Both the position numbers and the translations under genes were made by a program. A DNA stretch of 64,000 nucleotides, taken from Monilinia fructicola (lineage: Eukaryota; Ascomycota; Leotiomycetes; Helotiales; Sclerotiniaceae). The notes under the pieces are model-generated. The model was not told where the DNA came from. It was given only the letters and a program-made list of their open reading frames with translations, and made no database searches. The stretch's first letter is position 1. Each line of letters starts with the position of its first letter. Location of the stretch: contig VICG01000014.1 in NCBI GenBank assembly GCA_008692225.1, positions 806,001-870,000 of the forward strand. Reading direction: 5' to 3'. Below are positions 58,701 through 64,000 of the stretch, in pieces.

Positions 58701-59932
58701 CTCCTCTACCGCCATTCCCTAGCTCTCCTCCTCCTTCCCTACCCTACCCAACTAAAATCCATCTCATCTCCATCTCCATCTCCATCTCCCCAACCAAAGC
58801 CAAAATCATATTCTACACCAAACACCAAACAACGACCAACACCCCCCCCCCTGCACCCCCCAACATCCATAAAATTCAAGATATATATATATATTATATA
58901 CATAAAAAAAAGACCAACCATCCATCCATCCATAGATGGAGAGAGAGATTTAAGACGCAACATTAAATCGTCGAGGGATCTTGGAATACTCAATCAATAT
59001 TTAATCGATACTCAATGTATCAGTCGAGAAAGAAAAAAAAGAAAGAAGAAAAGAAAGCAAAAAGAAAGCAAAAAGAAAGCATTTTCAAAATCCTACTGTA
59101 ATTACCTACCCTACCTAGCCCAACTACAAAATCAAATTGTAAGATTTTCACTTCACTTCACTTCACTTCACTTCACTTCACTTCACTTCACTTCACTTCA
59201 CTTCACTTCACTTCGATAAATTACATGCATCTCAATGCTTTTCATTCTCCCATTCTCCAATATAGCTCCCCTCAACTTCATCCCTCGGCTCTCTCCACGG
59301 CTCAAATTTCGATAGCTACTTTTTGTAATGCGACCTTTCCAAATACTTAAACAGCCATTCATCCTAACCCATTCGTTCGTTCGTTCGTTCAACCACCAAC
59401 GCATTCCATCCATTTGCTCACATACTTATTCCTCAATTCAGTCATATCTATCTCCTCCCCAATAACTTTCCTATATACTACAAAGAACAAAGATGGTATA
59501 TGTGACACTGGTGTGTATTCCTGTAAATTCCATGGAAGAGAGACCAGTGCTGGTACATTTCCTGCTCCGTCCATCCATCCCAGTCCATCCCTACCGTCCT
59601 TTAGATCCACCCCAAACCAACCAGATATTCCTTCCATCCCGTCAAAGTATCCAGCCCCCACAACCATCCCCGCCATATGCACATTGTACCAGAATTAGAA
59701 CAGGATATACTATTTAAATGTTTGTGTTCGTACGCTTCCTTCAATACTCCCGTAACTAGGTATCGGGTCGGTATCGAAAAGTGGCTCGAAAAGAAGAGAA
59801 AAGAAAAGAGGCAATGAATCGAAAGGGAAAAAGAACTCGATGTGTGTCTTCATGATAGTTCATCAATCGTATTTATCGCATGCCCGCGTGTATATCAATC
59901 ATCATTGATCGTCCAACCCCTCAAGTTCCATC
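55796..59932. other. 4-kb gene-free, repeat-rich region
   Basis: No supported gene. Contents include GGTAGGTAGGTAGG tandems (57838-57882), ATAGATAGATAG (58487-58503), C-rich sequence with CCATCTCCATCTCC (58755-58790), GAAAG/AAAGC purine repeats (59030-59083) and the CACTT array listed separately. These repeats open frames of up to 231 codons (58524-59219) that are not coding. Some DNA near 55,800-56,000 should be the promoter of the transporter. Confidence 0.55.
59147..59214. repeat. (CACTT)n pentanucleotide array
   Basis: Thirteen almost perfect tandem copies of CACTT, ending at TTCGATAAA. Being perfect, it is likely length-variable between strains. Confidence 0.95.
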
Positions 59933-62900
59933 TCAAGCAGTCTGTGGTTCCGGAACACCAATATCTGGCGAATAAGTATTACTTAAGCCTGCAGTTTCTG
60001 GTATCTGACTTGCTCCCCTCTTCGCACTGTCTCGTTTTGACACGCCAGAAACACCACTATCACCCTCGAATATTATGCCTTGAATATTAAGACCATGCTT
60101 ATCGCTTGCCGGGGTTTTCAAGGTTTCTTCTTCGACCTTCTCATCGAGATTCATGAGTGCTGGAGGACGATGTCGCATTTGTCGGGCCTTGGCGAGGGAT
60201 ATGGTCTTTTGTTGGTATGTGGTGGTTATAGGTACGGAGTCGTCTCTATCAATGGTAGCTTTCATCAGTGCGGCCATCCATAATCTGCCTTGCTTAATAT
60301 TCGGCACTGCAAAGTAATGCACAGTGGGTTTTGGTGAAGTTAACGGCTTTGGAAAGGCCAGCCTTGGGTGGCATGAGCTTGAATATAAACATAGAATCGC
60401 TACCGCCTTTGCTAAGTGAAGATTCTGGTTCAGCATCTGCCGCCGCTGAGGCGATGGTTCCTTGCGCATTGATCGGGCTTGTAGGACTGTTCGTTGCACC
60501 TGTCAGAGTGGCGTGGAGTCCAGTAAGGCGGTCATTGTCGGCTGGCAAGACTCGGTGGAAGGAAATATCGATCAATCCCTTCTCTTGGTCATCAGTTTCG
60601 GAATAGTAATAAGACAACAATCTACGACCCTTGAGAACAAAAAGTCGAGGCTTCCATGTGGTCATGAGAGATTTGAACTTTTCTTCTTCATCCATCCACT
60701 GTAATCTGCACCAACCATTTGCTCCTGAGGCGCGTTTTCTTTTCCAAGCCACGAGTATAAGCACTAGTCTCTTTCTTGGACTTCTTCCTCGATGTCTTCG
60801 GAGCCACCATAGCCATCTTGTCATCTGGCGGATCGAGTTCGAAGCTAGGGCCACCTGAAGGTGTGCTTGAACCGGTTCTCGAGGGCGACTGGAGTGGAGA
60901 TTCTTTTGTTGACGATGATACGGTTTCTGTTGGTGAGGTAATACGAGATTTTTCACGGCCGGTGACAGCGTCAGAGATCGCGCGCATACTGAAATGGCTG
61001 GAAGATCCTGCTGGCTTAACAGGCAACAGCCAATCACTAGGACCCTGTCGAAGACTGGGAGATTTCGGAGATTTTGGTGACATTATGCTATCCATAGATT
61101 TTTCTGGTTGAAGTCTGGTGACAAGTGGAAAGTCGTCCTTCGGAGGTGGTACTGGTCGAGGAGGTGAATTGATTGATGAACTTTCCGAGGGAGTTCTTCG
61201 ACGACCATTCACAGATAAGCCGTAATATTTTTGGGCTGCCGTAGGTGGTGCTGCCTCTCTCACCGAATCAACACTGCCAAATCTGGAATGTCTTGAATTT
61301 GTTGTTGCAGTCCTCAATCTTTGCTCATCCGTGTAACTTGACTTTCTAGAGTGTGAAGCTGTGCTACCTCTCTTACGTAGCACGTTCCTCTGTCGACCCT
61401 CCAATTCACCACCCGAGAAATATCCTCGGTCTGCCTCTAAATTTGTGTTGGGCGCTCTAATTTCAGGTGCTTGATCTGCAGTGGTAATTTCTGTAAGACC
61501 AGCGGATGATAACGGGCGATTCGAAGATAAGGGCCTTTGAGATATCGCGGATATTGCATCACCCGAGAGACCAATCTTTATTAAATGAGGCTTGCTTCCT
61601 GTGTGTAGGTGTACCTTGTATTTGGTCTCCTGCGATTGCAGCCATTAGTGAATTAGTGGTACTAAATTCGCCAATGGAACTTTGCCTCGAATGATGTAAA
61701 TCCCTGATTGATGCTGCAGAAGGTCTCTTTTCATCCGGCGCCCTTGGGCTGCCTTGTGGGGTTTTGAAAGAGATTGGAGATGAGTTTGTAAGAGAGCCTT
61801 GCCGGTAGGTGCGTTGAGACTGTCGAATGTTGTTTGATGAGGATCCAGGTCGGTTTGCTCAAACTGAGGGTTTTTGGTGGCATGGCTGACGAAGTACCAC
61901 TGCGGCTTCGACGACCACCGTCTTCTGACCCCATTTCACTACCATAAGTAGCAGTGTTCCTTCTCGTCAGAGTGTCACCATTTACCTCGTCTTGCAGGGC
62001 CTTGATCTTTTGCCAGGTTTTCAGTCTTCGTCCAACCGACCCCAACTCAAATTCTTTCAAGAAAACTGATGTCTGATCCATGTTCAAGAGGACATCCCCA
62101 GTGATTTCTTGATCACGGAACACTTCACAGTGCTTCTTCTCAACTCCGACAGTGAACAAGTATTCCGCCACTTGTTCTGGTGTCCATATGGTAACTTCTT
62201 CAAGTGTGTGTGCTTCTTCTTCCTCTTCTTCATCTGTTTCCTCCCCATTGATATAAGATAGTCTTGCATCGGGGTGGTGGCTACTATATTCGCTTCCTGA
62301 ATCGTTGATTGATTTTGGCACAGAACCAACAATATGGTTCATGTCGGTTATATGTTCATCAATCACACTCAAAGTCTCATTCATGACTGGACTATCCTGG
62401 CCATGTGCATGGGACTTTGCTGCTGAACTCACACTCGCTGCACTCAATGGCGGTATTGCTTTGGCGGCAGCATTTGTTGGAGGTTCAACTGAAGCCACAA
62501 ATGAGGAAGGTTGACTGGTCGACAGGCTATCTGGCGTAGGCTCTGAAGTCCCCAGCAGCGTTGTAGCAGTTTCACCAGAGGATCTTTGCGCAGTCGATTG
62601 ATTGAGAGATTGTTGAGCAGACGGAATCTGCAGAGCTCCTGTTTGAGACATCGCAGCTGCTGAAAGATTGGGATGGGAGGGGGATCCACGAGGAGCTAAT
62701 CTGGTATAGACTTTCATAATACATCAGTCTCCATACTCCATGCGCCATCATTTCCGCCCAGGAAGCTTACCTTCGGGGAATAATCCACTAGATCCATTTA
62801 CCAGACTCCTCCCAAGGTACCATCCATCGCCAAATTCATCATCTCTCTCTATTAATTCGACTCGATCTCCTTTTGATAAGCTGAGCTCATCCGAACTGCG

Positions 62901-63100
62901 GGCAGAGAAATCATCTAGCTCAATCATCAGCGGCAGAACTCCCTTACATGACGATCTCTTGAATCGCCATTTTTGTATCCATCTCCATCGTTCCGCAACC
63001 AAGGTGGATTCAACTTACGAATTACAATCAAAGTTGCTCCAGGCTCTGGTCTTCTTGCTCCTGGTGCATGATGCGACTCCATTGTCTTTGGGTGTTCCAT
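59933..63100 (-). CDS. BOI1/BOI2-like SH3-SAM-PH polarity protein, frame-disrupted
   Basis: Homologue of yeast Boi1/Boi2, which act at sites of polarised growth and help exocytic vesicle fusion downstream of Cdc42 and Bem1. Exons are 63100-63019, 62914-62771 and 62710-59933. The SH3 domain spans the first splice (GATLIVI-HDFSARSSDELSL; DGWYLGRSLVNGSSGLFPE-VYTRL). The SAM domain follows: VTIWTPEQVAEYLFTVGVEK and FLKEFELGSVGRRLKTWQKI. A Ser/Arg-rich linker leads to the PH domain: GWMKKKSSNL, TWKPRLFVLKGRRLLSYYY, KGLIDISFHRVLP, and a tail helix GRLWMAALMKATID. Five small indels break exon 3: A-run 61854-61856, G-run 61562-61564, A-run 60735-60738, TC dinucleotides 60666-60671 and A-run 60329-60332 (bases as read on the minus strand). 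Correcting them gives about 999 residues with all domains intact. Confidence 0.87.
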
Positions 63101-63682
63101 TTTGTTCAATTCTGTTTGGATTTCTGAATTGTTCTTCTCTTGTCCTCCCAAGGGGCCTCGACTATTTACAACCTAAACATCGGAGCTTGTCGGCGCTTCG
63201 AATCTTTTGATTTGGTGGATGCTTATCGGAAGGAATTTATTATTATAGCAGAACAGTCTTTTCGAGAATCAAAGGTCTCTTGACTCGAACCTTATAGTCT
63301 CAATAGTGTCTTTGGGTTGCATTAACAACAACAAAAGTGAATTTGTTGTTCGGACATGGGTAGCAGGAAGAGGTTTGGTTGATCTGAGGTGCACCAAAAA
63401 TGTTCAAATGTACACAAGAGGAAAGAGGATAAACTCCTGGCAAAGTGGATTGGAAGTGTTTTGGATCAGGGGGACATGATTGAGTCGTGCAACATACCAA
63501 TGTATATATAAAATATATATAAATTGAAGTAAGTGGATTGGTGTGTGAGATGAGATGAGATGAGATGAGATGAGTGAGTTGAAGAGTGTTATCGGGTGAA
63601 ACAAGGTGAGGTCGGGTGTGAGAGAGGGAAGTTGAAGTAAGTTAAAATAAGTGGACGATGGATATAATATGTATAATAATAA

Positions 63683-63715
63683 TGGTGGTGGTGGTGGTGG
63701 TGATGATGATGATGG
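63683..63715. repeat. (GGT)n(GAT)n compound microsatellite
   Basis: Six GGT units followed by four GAT units, preceded by ATA/AAT triplets. Upstream flank of the BOI-like gene. Confidence 0.85.
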
Positions 63716-63840
63716 CGATTACAGTACTCGATAGTGAAAATGAGTTGGAGGGATGGAAGCCTTGAAGGGAGGGATGAGATGCGAGAGCGGCTCTTACAGA
63801 TAGGATAAGTAGGTTAATAATAAGTGTAGGTACCTAGTAT

Positions 63841-63869
63841 GGATGGATGGATGGATGGATGGATGGATG
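63841..63869. repeat. (GGAT)n tetranucleotide repeat
   Basis: Seven perfect tandem GGAT units, immediately before a second tetranucleotide array. Confidence 0.9.
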
Positions 63870-63881
63870 AAGGGATGGATA

Positions 63882-63938
63882 TCTGTATGTCTGTATGTCT
63901 GTCTGTCTGTCTATCTGTCTGTCTGTCTGTCTGTCTGT
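63882..63938. repeat. (TCTG)n tetranucleotide repeat
   Basis: About fourteen TCTG/TGTC units with TATG and TATC variants at the left end and one interruption near 63911-63914. Confidence 0.9.
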
Positions 63939-64000
63939 ATGGTATGGATATATGGGCGGTAGGTACAAACAAGTAGTGAGTTGGTTGTTGGCGTCTCGCA

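Larger units (their letters stand above)
63101..64000. other. 5' flank of the BOI-like gene with simple repeats
   Basis: Upstream sequence of the minus-strand gene. It includes a GATGAGATGAGATGAG tandem (63547-63573) and the three arrays listed separately. No gene is seen to the window end. Confidence 0.6.

Noticed and set aside
58524..59219. 231-codon open frame on the plus strand
   Set aside because: Kept open by GATAGATA, CCATCT, AAAGC and CACTT repeats; the C-terminus is only the translated CACTT array.

Overview
The window is nuclear DNA of a filamentous ascomycete. The genes carry short spliceosomal introns of about 45 to 190 bases with GTRNGT donors and CTRAY branch points. The protein families are typically fungal: two-exon F-box proteins, DHA-type drug transporters, a Zn2Cys6 regulator and a BOI-type SH3-SAM-PH protein. 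Intergenic DNA is moderately AT-rich and full of microsatellites. From gene style and protein content I infer Leotiomycetes, probably a Botrytis or Sclerotinia relative. That placement is an inference; I ran no database search.

Layout. Positions 1 to 13,300 look accessory: two unrelated drug-type MFS transporters (982-2949 and 7224-8798, both minus) alternate with two F-box proteins (4462-5830 and 10875-13216, both plus), separated by long gene-free stretches. From 15,600 to 49,200 the content is mainly housekeeping: a BAR-SH3 protein (Rvs167 type), mitochondrial cysteine desulfurase NFS1, an intron-containing tRNA-Pro(TGG), a membrane DnaJ protein divergent from RNA polymerase I subunit A43, a 1,533-residue acidic protein with coilin-like architecture, a small secreted cysteine protein, a CTNNBL1-like armadillo protein, a conserved unknown, an EFM3/FAM86-type lysine methyltransferase divergent from ribosomal protein eS24, a Zn2Cys6 transcription factor and a PPIL4-type cyclophilin-RRM protein. 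From 50,800 to 63,100 there are three more recognisable genes (arrestin-like protein, SV2-like MFS transporter, BOI1/2-like polarity protein) plus dense simple repeats, including about 360 bp of (TTA)n.

Most gene models splice cleanly by hand. A striking exception is that four consecutive genes from 47.6 to 63.1 kb, and the F-box gene at 4.5 kb, are broken by small indels, nearly all in short homopolymers, while the flanking reading frames stay well conserved. Roughly 30 kb of other coding sequence shows no such break, apart from one unresolved phase join in the Zn2Cys6 gene. Either the local consensus sequence is poor or several of these genes are recently inactivated.

The genes do not form a pathway or biosynthetic cluster. 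Loose themes are RNA processing and nuclear bodies (CTNNBL1-like, PPIL4-like, coilin-like), translation (eS24, EFM3, tRNA-Pro, Pol I A43) and membrane or polarity functions (BAR-SH3, BOI, arrestin). I found no CRISPR array, rRNA, intact transposon or toxin system. The best candidate for something under-described is the coilin-like gene at 25680-30345.
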